In this document: one piece after another, positions 19,301 to 27,772 of the stretch
How the letters are laid out: each line of letters opens with the position of its first letter
Position numbering within the stretch: position 1 is the stretch's first letter
NCBI RefSeq assembly: GCF_012927275.1
Contig: NZ_JABBGG010000002.1
Coordinates: forward strand, 1-64,000
DNA: 64,000 nt
Direction of reading: 5' to 3'
From: Massilia polaris
Lineage (GTDB): Bacteria > Pseudomonadota > Gammaproteobacteria > Burkholderiales > Burkholderiaceae_D
Translations under genes and position numbers: made by a program
Notes under the pieces: model-generated
What the model saw: only the letters and a program-made list of their open reading frames with translations
What the model was told of the DNA's origin: nothing
The model's database searches: none

Positions 19301-19917
19301 CCGGTGTAGCGGCTCATCGCCCATGCGTGCAGGCCGTAGTCGATGTACTCCTGCACCGACGCCGGGTACAGCACCGGAATGCCGCAGGCATTCAGGATGT
19401 GGTCGGACTGGTGCGCGGTCGACGACGACTTTGCAGCGTGGTCGTCGCCGGCCAGCACCAGCACGCCGCCGTGCTGCGCCGAGCCGGCGTTGTTGGCGTG
19501 CTTGAACACGTCGCCGCAGCGGTCGACGCCTGGGCCTTTGCCGTACCACATCGAGAACACGCCGTCGTACTTCGCATCCTTGAACAGGTTGGTCTGCTGC
19601 GTGCCCCACACAGCCGTCGCGGCCAGGTCTTCGTTCATCCCGGGATGGAACTTGACGTGGTGCGCGTCGAGGTGCTTCTTCGCCTTCACGGCGGTCATGT
19701 CGACGCTGGTCACCGGCGAACCGCGGTAGCCGGTGATGTAGCCGGCAGTGTTCAGGCCAGCCTTCAGGTCGCGCTCGCGCTGCATCATCGGCAGGCGGAT
19801 CAGCGCCTGGGTGCCGGTCATGAAGGCGCGGCCGCGCTCAAGCGTCCATTTGTCGTCGAGTGAAATCTCGTGCGGCGGCTGGGGTTCCAGGGCCGAACGA
19901 TCTAGTGGTGCATTCAT
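16363..19917 (-). CDS. Fused indolepyruvate ferredoxin oxidoreductase (IorA-IorB type)
   Basis: 1184 residues from ATG 19917, with GGAG upstream. The family oxidatively decarboxylates aryl-pyruvates, made by transamination of Trp, Phe or Tyr, to aryl-acetyl-CoA and reduces ferredoxin. Order: pyruvate-ferredoxin oxidoreductase-like region (TGYRGSPVTSVD near 60-71), TPP-binding half (YFCSGCPHNSS; GIGCHYM; TNLGDGTYFHSG near 520-530; FNDAVAMTGGQ), a Cys-rich iron-sulphur segment about 690-750 (CEGCGDC), then the IorB-like gamma domain from about 785 (LITGIGGTGVVTVGQIL). Such fusions of about 1150-1200 residues are known in aerobic betaproteobacteria. It is 34 bases downstream of hpd on the same strand, fitting an aromatic amino-acid catabolic operon. 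Exact substrate preference is inferred. Confidence 0.93.
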   Translation of the reverse strand: MNAPLDRSALEPQPPHEISLDDKWTLERGRAFMTGTQALIRLPMMQRERDLKAGLNTAGYITGYRGSPVTSVDMTAVKAKKHLDAHHVKFHPGMNEDLAATAVWGTQQTNLFKDAKYDGVFSMWYGKGPGVDRCGDVFKHANNAGSAQHGGVLVLAGDDHAAKSSSTAHQSDHILNACGIPVLYPASVQEYIDYGLHAWAMSRYTGLWVSMKCVTDIIESGAVVDFDPDRVQIVMPTDFAMPEGGLNIRWPDTVLDMEVRMNTYKWYAALAYARANKLNKIIWDSPKPRIGIITAGKSYLDTRQALADLGIDEQAAADIGIRLYKIGMTWPLEAEGVHEFAAGLDEILVIEEKRQILEYALKEELYNLPDGERPRVVGKFDDTGEWSNKNGTGHGDWLLPATYELNPALIARAIASRISHYCAGHPVEQRVRERIAFLEAKELVLKNFSAKPNPDTDRTPYFCSGCPHNSSTKVPEGSRALAGIGCHYMVLWMDRETSTFTHMGAEGVTWVGQAPFTNEKHVFTNLGDGTYFHSGILAIRAAVSAKVNITYKILFNDAVAMTGGQEFDGPLDPGMISRQIAAEGVGPIIVVTDEPEKYPSDYKWAEGVTVRHRSELMDVQRELRDKPGVSAMIYDQTCASEKRRRRKRNEYPDPAKRAVINEAVCEGCGDCSVQSNCLSVEPLETELGRKRQINQSSCNKDFSCVTGFCPSFVTVEGGSLKKPKKAAAGEAAPPVLPTPALPSIAEPYGILITGIGGTGVVTVGQILAMAAHVEGKGAIVLDMSGLAQKGGPVMSHVRLADNQADLHSTRVGTGSANLVIGCDLIVTASRDAVSRMGEGRTYAAINSTGSSTAAFVKNPDWQFPAESSKNQIIQACGAEKVDFVDAGQMATALMGDSIATNMFMLGYAWQKGQVPLTEASIIKAIELNGVAVGFNKAAFTWGRTAAHDVASVVRMTTPAKVIEFKRTQTLDDVIKRRVELLTAYQDVAYAQQYKSFVDQVRADEEKLGKGTRLTEAVARYYYKLMAYKDEYEVARLYTDGAFKEKIAGMFEGDYQLKFHLAPPLLAKHDSKGQLVKQEFGPWMMKAFGMLAKLKGLRGGMFDVFGYTAERKMERALIAEYRNTVGGLLPKLNATNLSQAVAIASIPEDIRGYGHVKERHLKAAKEKEASLLANFGKAIEITRVA

Positions 19918-19951
19918 TGGGTGTCTCCGTAAATTTGGTGCGGCTGCGGCC

Positions 19952-21082
<1,131 letters not shown>

Positions 21083-21168
21083 GTTTGTCTCCTGGCGATT
21101 TAGGCGACAAGTATAGTCCGGCACCCCCGGCATAAAATTTCAATCACTATCCCGCTCAGGCTGTTTTG

Positions 21169-21183
21169 CGCAATAATATTGCG
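21169..21183. promoter_or_regulatory. Perfect 15-bp palindrome, candidate Lrp-type operator
   Basis: CGCAATA-A-TATTGCG is a perfect inverted repeat (7+1+7) with an AT-rich centre, in the 126-base divergent gap between hpd and the Lrp-family regulator and about 25 bases upstream of the regulator start. Lrp/AsnC proteins bind such imperfect-to-perfect palindromes. Autoregulation and control of hpd-iorAB are inferred from position. Confidence 0.5.
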
Positions 21184-21208
21184 TACAGAAGCACTAAATG
21201 GAGGATTT

Positions 21209-21718
21209 ATGTCAAAAATCGAGCTCGATAAAACAGATCGCAAAATTCTTGCCATCTTGCAAGCTGACGGGCGCTTATCGAACCAGGACGTGGCCGACCA
21301 GGTCAGCCTGTCGCCCTCGCCGTGCCTGCGGAGGATCAAGCGGCTGGAGGAAACCGGGGTGATCCGGCAATATGTGGCGCTGCTCGACCCGGCCAAGATC
21401 GGGCTGGGGCTGCTCGCCTACGTCAACGTACGGCTCGAGAAGCACAGCGAGGTCGCGGCCAACGCGGCCGGTGCGCGGCGGCCGACCGGATCGCCGCACG
21501 CCGACTTCGCCCAATCGGTCGAGCATTGGCCGGAAGTGGTGGCCTGTTACGCGATGACGGGTGAGATGGACTACCTGCTGCGGGTGCACGTGGAAGACAT
21601 GGACCACTTCTCGCGCTTCATGATGAAGACGCTGTTGTCGCACCCGGCGGTGGCGGACGTCAAGTCGAGCTTCGCGCTGCAGCGGATCAAGGACACGACA
21701 GCGCTGCCTATTGTCTGA
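21209..21718 (+). CDS. Lrp/AsnC family transcriptional regulator
   Basis: 169 residues from ATG 21209, preceded by GGAGG. An N-terminal helix-turn-helix (ELDKTDRKILAILQADGRLS, then VSLSPSPCLRRIKRLEETG) is followed by a RAM/ligand domain (CYAMTGEMDYLLRVHVEDMD; VKSSFALQRIKDTTALP). The domain binds amino acids and forms oligomers. It is about 10 residues longer than typical Lrp proteins because of an Arg/Pro/Gly-containing stretch (AAGARRPTGSPHADF) between the two halves. It is divergent from hpd-iorAB, so it is the natural candidate regulator of tyrosine/aromatic catabolism. The activating ligand is unknown. Confidence 0.93.
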   Translation: MSKIELDKTDRKILAILQADGRLSNQDVADQVSLSPSPCLRRIKRLEETGVIRQYVALLDPAKIGLGLLAYVNVRLEKHSEVAANAAGARRPTGSPHADFAQSVEHWPEVVACYAMTGEMDYLLRVHVEDMDHFSRFMMKTLLSHPAVADVKSSFALQRIKDTTALPIV

Positions 21719-21760
21719 CAACATTGTTCTTTTTAACTGATCCACCCAAGGAGGTTCCGC

Positions 21761-22321
21761 ATGAAAGCATTCCTGGTTCTGATGGCATTTGCAGTTCATG
21801 CCGCCGCTGCTGACACATCACCTGCGCCAGCGATGAAGAACATCCAAGGGGTCTACAAGGAACGCTTCATGAACGGTCATATCGGGCCGGGGGATCAGAC
21901 CGGCAAGAAGGATACGTTCATCCCGGCGGAGAACATCCTGGAGATCGTCCGCTATAACGATGAACATATTTACTTCCGCGTACGACGCCACTACTACAAC
22001 GGCCCCATATGTTCGCTGTACGGCATGGCAAGGCATGAAGGCGCAAGCTTTGTTTTCCGTGACCCGGAAGAGGGCTTCGAGGGGCGCGAGCGGTGCACAC
22101 TTACCATCACGCCGTCAGCCGATGAAATCACGTTGAATGACCGGGTCAGTACGACGAGCGGATCCACTTGCTGGAATCATTGCGGGGTGAACGCAAGTTT
22201 GTCGGATATTTCGGTGCCGATGAAGTTGCGTCGGCCGATTCGCTATATGGAGCGCATCCTGAACTCGCGGCAGTATAAGCAGGCCGTCGAACAGCTCGCG
22301 GAACCGCAGGCCGGGGAGTAG
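21761..22321 (+). CDS. Small secreted protein of unknown function
   Basis: 186 residues from ATG 21761, with a near-ideal AAGGAGG ribosome site. A signal peptide (MKAFLVLMAFAVHAAAAD) predicts export. The mature protein has Cys at GPICSLYG, RERCTLT and STCWNHCGVN, four residues that could form two disulphides, and a basic C-terminal helix (RRPIRYMERILNSRQYKQ). It resembles short lysozyme-inhibitor or lipocalin-like periplasmic proteins only in general layout; I recognise no family. It follows the lrp gene by 42 bases on the same strand but is probably a separate unit. Confidence 0.75.
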   Translation: MKAFLVLMAFAVHAAAADTSPAPAMKNIQGVYKERFMNGHIGPGDQTGKKDTFIPAENILEIVRYNDEHIYFRVRRHYYNGPICSLYGMARHEGASFVFRDPEEGFEGRERCTLTITPSADEITLNDRVSTTSGSTCWNHCGVNASLSDISVPMKLRRPIRYMERILNSRQYKQAVEQLAEPQAGE

Positions 22322-22344
22322 TCCGGCGGCGGCGGCTCGAAAAC

Positions 22345-22375
22345 GGCGGGTGCGCTTTGCTTACCCGCCCTACGG
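22345..22375. repeat. Hairpin between convergent genes, shares an arm with 16319-16350
   Basis: GGCGGGT (22345-22351) pairs with ACCCGCC (22363-22369) and runs into CTACGG. It lies in the 65-base gap between the small secreted protein and the convergent GNAT gene. The distal arm CCGCCCTACG is the same as in the 16319-16350 hairpin. It may be a dispersed repeat that doubles as a transcription boundary. Confidence 0.45.
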
Positions 22376-22386
22376 TTTGACGTTGA

Positions 22387-23064
22387 TTATTTCTTAGGGC
22401 TGAACCACTTCGCGGCGGCACGGGCATTGGCTTTCCAGGTGTAATCGATCGTCGCGAACTGTTCTTCCAAGGCTTCTTGCAGCATGCTGGCCGGGTTCGC
22501 CGGCAGCAGCCGCAGGTAGGCGTCCGCTTCGCCGTATTCGCGCTGGATTTCCATGCCGGCCTTGCGTGCGATGCGCATCATGACCTGGTTCGATGACAGG
22601 CAGTGCATGTACAGCGTGTCGACGTCCCGGTTACGGCAGTGGATGGCGGCGCGCTCGAACAGCTTGGAGCCAATGCCCAGCCCACGCGCCGAGCGCGAAA
22701 CCGATACGCCAAACTCCGCTACCTGCTCCTTCGTCGTGACGACCTTGCCGGGAGATTTTTCTTTCGGGGCGAACGCGAGGTGGCCGACCGCCACCAGCCT
22801 GAACACGCGGTTGTAGACGCCATAAACCATGTCGCGCTCGAAGTCGATTTTAGCGACATACGATTCCAGCAGTTCGTCCGGCAGCACGGTGCCGAAGCGC
22901 AGCAGGCGGTCGCTGTCGTCGAGCGCGAGGAAGTGCTTGAGCATGCGGCGGCGGTCGCGCTCGCGCAGTTCCTTGACCATCACCGTGCGCTTGCGCTCCT
23001 TGCGCTCTTCGCCCGCAGCCTCGCCAGCGGAATCGCCTTCACGGTTTAATGGATTCTTGAACAT
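22387..23064 (-). CDS. GNAT family N-acetyltransferase
   Basis: 225 residues from ATG 23064; a longer frame to 23325 is antisense to the GGDEF gene and rejected. Acetyl-CoA-dependent transferase fold: RLLRFGTVL, YNRVFRLVAVGHLAF, the beta4 strand VAEFGVSVS followed by the pyrophosphate-binding loop RSARGLGIGSKLF near residues 130-142, and a C-terminal YMHCLSSNQVMMRIARKAGM. An acidic and basic, probably disordered, N-terminus of about 30 residues precedes it. Substrate cannot be named; the family includes protein, amino-acid and antibiotic acetyltransferases. It converges on the small secreted protein and follows the GGDEF gene by 43 bases. Confidence 0.88.
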   Translation of the reverse strand: MFKNPLNREGDSAGEAAGEERKERKRTVMVKELRERDRRRMLKHFLALDDSDRLLRFGTVLPDELLESYVAKIDFERDMVYGVYNRVFRLVAVGHLAFAPKEKSPGKVVTTKEQVAEFGVSVSRSARGLGIGSKLFERAAIHCRNRDVDTLYMHCLSSNQVMMRIARKAGMEIQREYGEADAYLRLLPANPASMLQEALEEQFATIDYTWKANARAAAKWFSPKK

Positions 23065-23107
23065 CGCACCCCCCCGGCTCGACAAATTATTGTTCCGAGC
23101 TCGTACT

Positions 23108-24658
23108 CTACCCTGCCGGGGCGCGTCCGTCACCAGAACGCGCGATGCTGCGCGGGTCGGGGCAGGAGTCCCACTGTGCTTTGGGACTGAGCGACCAGCG
23201 CGATTTGCCGGCTTGCTTGGCGAGGTACATGGCCTGGTCGGCTTCGGCGAGGAGCGCGTCGGCGGCGCCTTCCACGCCCCAGTCGCCGCAGGTGGCGCTG
23301 ATGCCGATGCTGGCCGCGATTTCAACCGGGTGCCCGCCCGCTTCCTTGATGCCGCGGATCGCCGCCAACGCCAGCTGCGCGACTTTCTCGGCGCCTTCGC
23401 GCCCGCTCACTTCTTCCAGCAGGATGACGAATTCGTCACCGCCCAGGCGTGCCAGCACGTCTTCCTTGCGCAGCCTGGCCTGCACCCGTTCCGCCACCGC
23501 CTTGAGCACCAAATCGCCGGTCGCATGGCCCCAGGTGTCGTTGACCGCCTTGAACCCGTCAAGGTCGATGAACATCACCACCACGATGGTGCCGCGGCGG
23601 GTGGCGCGCACCAGCGCATGATCGAGCAGCCGCGTGAGCTGGCCGTAGTTGATCAGGCCAGTCAGGCTGTCGTGCAGCGCCAGCTGCTGTAGCTGCGCCG
23701 ATTGCGCTTCCAGTTCGGCGGTGCGCTGGGCGACGCGCTGCTCCAGCGTTTCGTTCGCGGCTTGCAGGCTGCGGTTGACGACACCGATGATGGTGTAGCT
23801 GCGCCGCAGCCGCCGCGCGGCATAAATCAGCAGGAGCAGCAGGATGCCCGAGTAAATGAACAGGAAGGTGCGGAAGCGCTGCTTTTCGATCTGGCCCTGG
23901 TCGAAGGCTTTGTCGAACAGGCGCCCGAGCCGGTCCAGCGCTTCGGTGGTGCCGAGCGCGGCGATGCGGGCTTCCAGCTGGTTCTCGAGCAGCCGGTTGC
24001 GCAGGATGACGCGCGCGTGGGCGACGATGGCCTCGGCCGATTCGCGCACCGCCGGCGAGAAGGCGTTCTTGTGCTGCATCGTCAGCGCGATGTCCGTTTC
24101 GATGCGGCGCGCCAGCGCGTCGTCGGGCGCGAGGTTGAAACGCAGGACATCGGTGAGCAGCCCATTGAGCGCGGCATCCAGCGCCAGCACCCTTGGCGCC
24201 GCGACAGTGGCGCCGCCAATGCCGGTGACGTCGCTCTTGAGCTCAGTGACCGCGGGCGGGAAGTAGATCAGCGATTTGCGCAGTTCCGCGTTCTGGGCCT
24301 TGAACTGCTCGACCAGCGCGGTTTTCTCGTGCAGCGCTCGGGCCACTTCGCCGTAGGCGCGTTCGGCCCGCGGTCCGCGCGCCATCGGCAGTGCGGAGGA
24401 CAGCTGCGCCAGCAGCTCGCGCATGCGCGGCAGCGGCGCGGCCAGCGACACGTAGTCGGTGTCGAGCCCGATGTGCGAGCGAAGGATGTTGACCGTCCAC
24501 TCGGCGTCAAGCTTTTCCAGCTCGCGCAGGTTCAGCATCACGCGGTTTTGCGCGTCGATGTCGGCAGCCTGGGTGCGGTTGTACAGGTAGCCGAGGATTG
24601 CAGTCAGCGCGATCAGCAGCGCCGCGGCCGCAAGACGAAGCCGCGAAGTTCTCAGCAT
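23108..24658 (-). CDS. Membrane-bound diguanylate cyclase with periplasmic helical sensor (DAHL-like)
   Basis: 516 residues from ATG 24658, with a GGAGGA ribosome site. A transmembrane helix near 8-26 and another near 268-285 bracket an all-helical periplasmic region of about 240 residues, similar to the DAHL sensor domain. A short coiled coil (ANETLEQRVAQRTAELEAQS) leads to GGDEF at about 340-495, with RKED forming the I-site five residues before GGDEF. The synthase motif is intact, so the protein probably makes c-di-GMP in response to a periplasmic signal and is subject to product inhibition. It may be cotranscribed with the downstream GNAT gene. Confidence 0.9.
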   Translation of the reverse strand: MLRTSRLRLAAAALLIALTAILGYLYNRTQAADIDAQNRVMLNLRELEKLDAEWTVNILRSHIGLDTDYVSLAAPLPRMRELLAQLSSALPMARGPRAERAYGEVARALHEKTALVEQFKAQNAELRKSLIYFPPAVTELKSDVTGIGGATVAAPRVLALDAALNGLLTDVLRFNLAPDDALARRIETDIALTMQHKNAFSPAVRESAEAIVAHARVILRNRLLENQLEARIAALGTTEALDRLGRLFDKAFDQGQIEKQRFRTFLFIYSGILLLLLIYAARRLRRSYTIIGVVNRSLQAANETLEQRVAQRTAELEAQSAQLQQLALHDSLTGLINYGQLTRLLDHALVRATRRGTIVVVMFIDLDGFKAVNDTWGHATGDLVLKAVAERVQARLRKEDVLARLGGDEFVILLEEVSGREGAEKVAQLALAAIRGIKEAGGHPVEIAASIGISATCGDWGVEGAADALLAEADQAMYLAKQAGKSRWSLSPKAQWDSCPDPRSIARSGDGRAPAG

Positions 24659-24739
24659 GGTTCCTCCGTCCCTGTTGCGGTAACTCGAGTTCAGAGAGTA
24701 TCAGGATTGATGGCCGCCCTACACGCGACTTTGTAAGTA

Positions 24740-25981
24740 TTAGTTTCCGTGTGGCAAGCGCAATACGGAACGCACCGCAAGGACGCGGGCGGCATGCACC
24801 GCCTGCGGTATCCGCTGCTTCTGCTCGGCATAGCGCAGCGCGACCGCGCCCGCATCGACGGCGCGCGCGGCGCCCAGCGCGCGCAGCAAATGCGCCGCCT
24901 GCGGGAAGGGCTTGTCGCGGAAGCTGACCTGGTCGTTGCCGCGCCCGCGGAAGTCGCATTCGGAAGCGCGCAGCATCTGCTCGAAGCGCTGCGGCTTGCG
25001 GAATGCATCGCAGCGTTCGAACAGCGTCACCAGGGTGTTCGGCCGCAGGATTTCAGCGCGCGACACGTTGCCGTGTTCGCGCGCGGTCATTATCGCGAGT
25101 TCGCGGCAGTCGTTCGGCACCTTCAGGCGGCGGCACAATTGGTCGATCAGCTTGAGTCCCAGTCCTTCGTGGCCGTGGTGGCTGGGCCATGCTTCGAGCG
25201 GCGTGATGCCTTTGCCAAGGTCGTGCATCAGCGCGGCGAAGCGCACCTCGAGCTCGTAGCCGGCGTCGGCGGCATAGTCGATCACCATCATCATGTGCAC
25301 CCCGGTGTCGATTTCCGGATGGTGCAGCGGCGGCTGCGGCACGCCCCACAACTTGTCCAGCTCGGGCATGATGCGCGCCAGCGCGCCGCATTCGCGCAGC
25401 ACGTCCAGCATGCGCGACGGCCTTTGCTCCATCAGGCCGCGCGCGACTTCCTGCCACACCCGTTCAGGTACCAGCGCATCGGCCTCGCCCTCGTCGACCA
25501 TCTTGCGCATCAGGTCATTGGTTTCGGGCGCGACGCGAAATTCGGGGAAGCGCGCGGCAAAGCGCGCCACGCGCAGGATGCGCACCGGGTCTTCGCCAAA
25601 CGCGCCGGACACGTGGCGGAACACCTTGCGGCGGATGTCGTCCTGGCCGCCGAACGGGTCGGTCAGCGTCCCATCTTCGGCGCGCGCGATCGCGTTGACG
25701 GTCAGGTCGCGGCGCACCAGGTCGTCTTCCAGCGTGACGTCGGGCGAGGTGTGGAACACGAAGCCCCGGTAGCCCGGCGCGGTCTTGCGCTCGGTGCGCG
25801 CGAGTGCGTACTCTTCCTGGGTTTGCGGATGCAGGAACACCGGGAAGTCCTTGCCGACGGGACGGAAGCCGTTGGCCACCATCTCCTCAGGCGTGGCGCC
25901 GACCACGACCCAGTCGTGGTCTTTCACCGGGAGCCCCAGCAGCTCGTCGCGCACGGCGCCGCCGACGATATAGGTTTTCAT
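24740..25981 (-). CDS. cca: CCA-adding tRNA nucleotidyltransferase
   Basis: 413 residues from ATG 25981, close to the usual gammaproteobacterial length of about 412. It adds or repairs the 3' CCA of tRNAs. The nucleotidyltransferase head shows YIVGGAVRDELLGLPVKDHD near 4-23 with the catalytic Asp pair, RRDLTVNAIA and the flexible EDPVRILRVARFAARF segment. An HD domain follows (LMHDLGKG near 225; HHGHEGL), typical of the multifunctional class with phosphohydrolase activity. It starts 5 bases after the stop of the GST gene, so the two are cotranscribed. The longer frame to 26605 is a shadow of the GST gene. Confidence 0.96.
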   Translation of the reverse strand: MKTYIVGGAVRDELLGLPVKDHDWVVVGATPEEMVANGFRPVGKDFPVFLHPQTQEEYALARTERKTAPGYRGFVFHTSPDVTLEDDLVRRDLTVNAIARAEDGTLTDPFGGQDDIRRKVFRHVSGAFGEDPVRILRVARFAARFPEFRVAPETNDLMRKMVDEGEADALVPERVWQEVARGLMEQRPSRMLDVLRECGALARIMPELDKLWGVPQPPLHHPEIDTGVHMMMVIDYAADAGYELEVRFAALMHDLGKGITPLEAWPSHHGHEGLGLKLIDQLCRRLKVPNDCRELAIMTAREHGNVSRAEILRPNTLVTLFERCDAFRKPQRFEQMLRASECDFRGRGNDQVSFRDKPFPQAAHLLRALGAARAVDAGAVALRYAEQKQRIPQAVHAARVLAVRSVLRLPHGN

Positions 25982-25986
25982 CGCGC

Positions 25987-26703
25987 TTACTTCGGTAGTT
26001 CCTGGTCGTGCTTGTCGGCGGTCTCGGTTTCGGCAAGCGCTTCGCTGACCCAGCGCGCTACCGCAGGATGGGCGGCGACGCGGTCGCAGTAGGCCTGCAG
26101 CGCCGGCGCGAGCGACACGCCGTAGGTACGGAAGCGCATCACGACTGGTGCGTAGAATGCATCCGCAATCGAGAACTCGCCGAACAGGAACTGGTGGTGG
26201 CCGAAGCGCGACAGGCACGCTTCCCAGATCTCGCAAATGCGGCCGATATCGCCCTGCGTGCCCGGCGTCCGGCCCTTGCCCGGCAGGTGCGCGCGGATGT
26301 TCATCGTCATCGCGTTGCGCAGGTCGGAGAAGCCCGAGTGCATTTCGGCGGTCACCGAACGCGCCATCGCGCGCGCTGCCACGTCCTGCGGCCACATGTG
26401 CTTTTCCTGAAACTGCTCGGCGAGGTATTCGCAGATCGCCAGGCTGTCCCAGATCGTGATCTCGCCGGCCACCAGCACCGGAACCCGGCCGGCCGCCGAG
26501 TATTCGGCGATGCGGGTGGCGGTGTCCGGCTTGTCGAGCAGGACCCGTACTTCGGTGAACGGGATGCCGAACGCGGTCATCGCGACCCACGGACGCATCG
26601 ACCACGACGAGTAGTTCTTGTTGCCGATGACGAGGGTGAGGCCGGCCTTGCGGGCGTCGTCAAGGGTTTGCGAGAGGGTCGGGTCGAGTTCGGTGGTTTG
26701 CAT
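25987..26703 (-). CDS. Glutathione S-transferase family protein
   Basis: 238 residues. The N-terminal thioredoxin-like fold has the putative catalytic segment GNKNYSSWSMRPW near 27-39, with Ser rather than Tyr as the likely active residue. It also has the cis-Pro GRVPVLVAGEITIWDSLAI and a C-terminal all-helical domain with FSIADAFYAPV. Predicted to conjugate glutathione to electrophiles; the substrate is unknown. The ribosome site is weak. It sits between the complex I-type NAD-binding gene and cca on the same strand, an order I recall from other betaproteobacteria. Confidence 0.92.
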   Translation of the reverse strand: MQTTELDPTLSQTLDDARKAGLTLVIGNKNYSSWSMRPWVAMTAFGIPFTEVRVLLDKPDTATRIAEYSAAGRVPVLVAGEITIWDSLAICEYLAEQFQEKHMWPQDVAARAMARSVTAEMHSGFSDLRNAMTMNIRAHLPGKGRTPGTQGDIGRICEIWEACLSRFGHHQFLFGEFSIADAFYAPVVMRFRTYGVSLAPALQAYCDRVAAHPAVARWVSEALAETETADKHDQELPK

Positions 26704-26736
26704 GGGCGATGTGGGTGGAGTGGTTGATAAGTGTGC

Positions 26737-27708
26737 TTAGCGTCCGGCGCGGGCGCGGTACTGGTCGTACGGTTCCGAGGGCGACAGGTAGTGCGGCGCC
26801 ACCGCTTCAATGGCCGTGAGCTTGATGCCGAGGTTCGACGCTGTCAAGGACTGGATCGCCGGGTCGACCACGTTATCGACCTTCATCGAGTCGAGGTTGT
26901 CGCGGGTGATCAGCGGTGTCCCGGGCAGCATTTCGAAGATCATCGCCTGCAGGTAGGCCAGGGAGCGCGGCAAGCGGATGATCGGGCGCGGGTGGTGCGA
27001 GTAGCGGCCGGCCATGCGTACCAGCTCGATCAGCGGGTAGATGGTGGGCCCGCCCAGCTCATACACGAGGTGGCGCGATTTCGGGTCCGCCAGCGCGTGC
27101 GTGTAGGCGGCGGCGACGTCGCCCACGAACACCGGCTGGAAGTCGGTGTCGGCGCAGGCCAGGGGCAGCACCGGCAGGAACTTCTGCAGGCGCGCGAACA
27201 TGTTGAGGAAGTTGTCGCCCGGCCCGAACACGACCGACGGGCGGAAGATGGTGGCGGCGACTTGCGGCTCGGCGCGCGCGGCGATTTCGCCGGCCGCTTT
27301 CGAGCGCTGGTACATCGACGGGCCGTCGGCGTCGGCGCCAAGTGCGCTCATGTGCAGGTAGCGATTGACGCCCGTCTCGGCGCAAGCGGCCACGATGCGG
27401 CGCGGCAGTTCGACATGGGCGTGGGCGAATTCGCGGCCGTAAGGACTGCCGCGGCTTGAATGAAGCACCCCGACCAGGTTGATCGCGGCGTCGCGCCCTG
27501 CCAGCAGGCGGCGCAAGGTGGCGTCATCGCCGATGTCGGCTTCGACCACTTCGACGCGCGGCAGGAAGGTCAGGTGCCGGGCGCGCTCGGCACGCCGGGT
27601 GGGGACGATGATGCGGACGCCTTCTTCCGACAGGCGCGCTATCAGATGACTGCCGATAAAGCCGGAGCCGCCAAACACTACTACTGCCATGTCTTCCATG
27701 CCTGCCAT
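26737..27708 (-). CDS. Complex I NDUFA9-subunit-like NAD(P)-binding protein
   Basis: 323 residues from ATG 27708; Met codons at 27699 and 27690 and a longer frame to 27762 are alternatives. The N-terminal Rossmann loop VVVFGGSGFIGSHL near 9-22, the ADIGDDATLRRLL segment, and MSALGADADGPSMYQRSKAAGE with a modified Tyr-x3-Lys motif mark an atypical SDR of the NDUFA9/NmrA-like group. Such bacterial proteins bind NAD(P) and may assist quinone or respiratory complexes; enzymatic activity is unproven. Its stop lies 33 bases before the GST start. Confidence 0.9.
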   Translation of the reverse strand: MAGMEDMAVVVFGGSGFIGSHLIARLSEEGVRIIVPTRRAERARHLTFLPRVEVVEADIGDDATLRRLLAGRDAAINLVGVLHSSRGSPYGREFAHAHVELPRRIVAACAETGVNRYLHMSALGADADGPSMYQRSKAAGEIAARAEPQVAATIFRPSVVFGPGDNFLNMFARLQKFLPVLPLACADTDFQPVFVGDVAAAYTHALADPKSRHLVYELGGPTIYPLIELVRMAGRYSHHPRPIIRLPRSLAYLQAMIFEMLPGTPLITRDNLDSMKVDNVVDPAIQSLTASNLGIKLTAIEAVAPHYLSPSEPYDQYRARAGR

Positions 27709-27772
27709 GAGTCCGCCCTTTTGGTTATGCTTCGGTGCTTGAACTATGGTCAAGAATACCACTTTGGCAAAA

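Noticed and set aside
16441-19863. Open frame of 1140 codons on the plus strand opposite iorAB
   Set aside because: It mirrors a strongly supported gene. Its product is rich in His, Arg, Val and Gln, as expected from the complement of GC-rich codons, and contains no recognisable domain.
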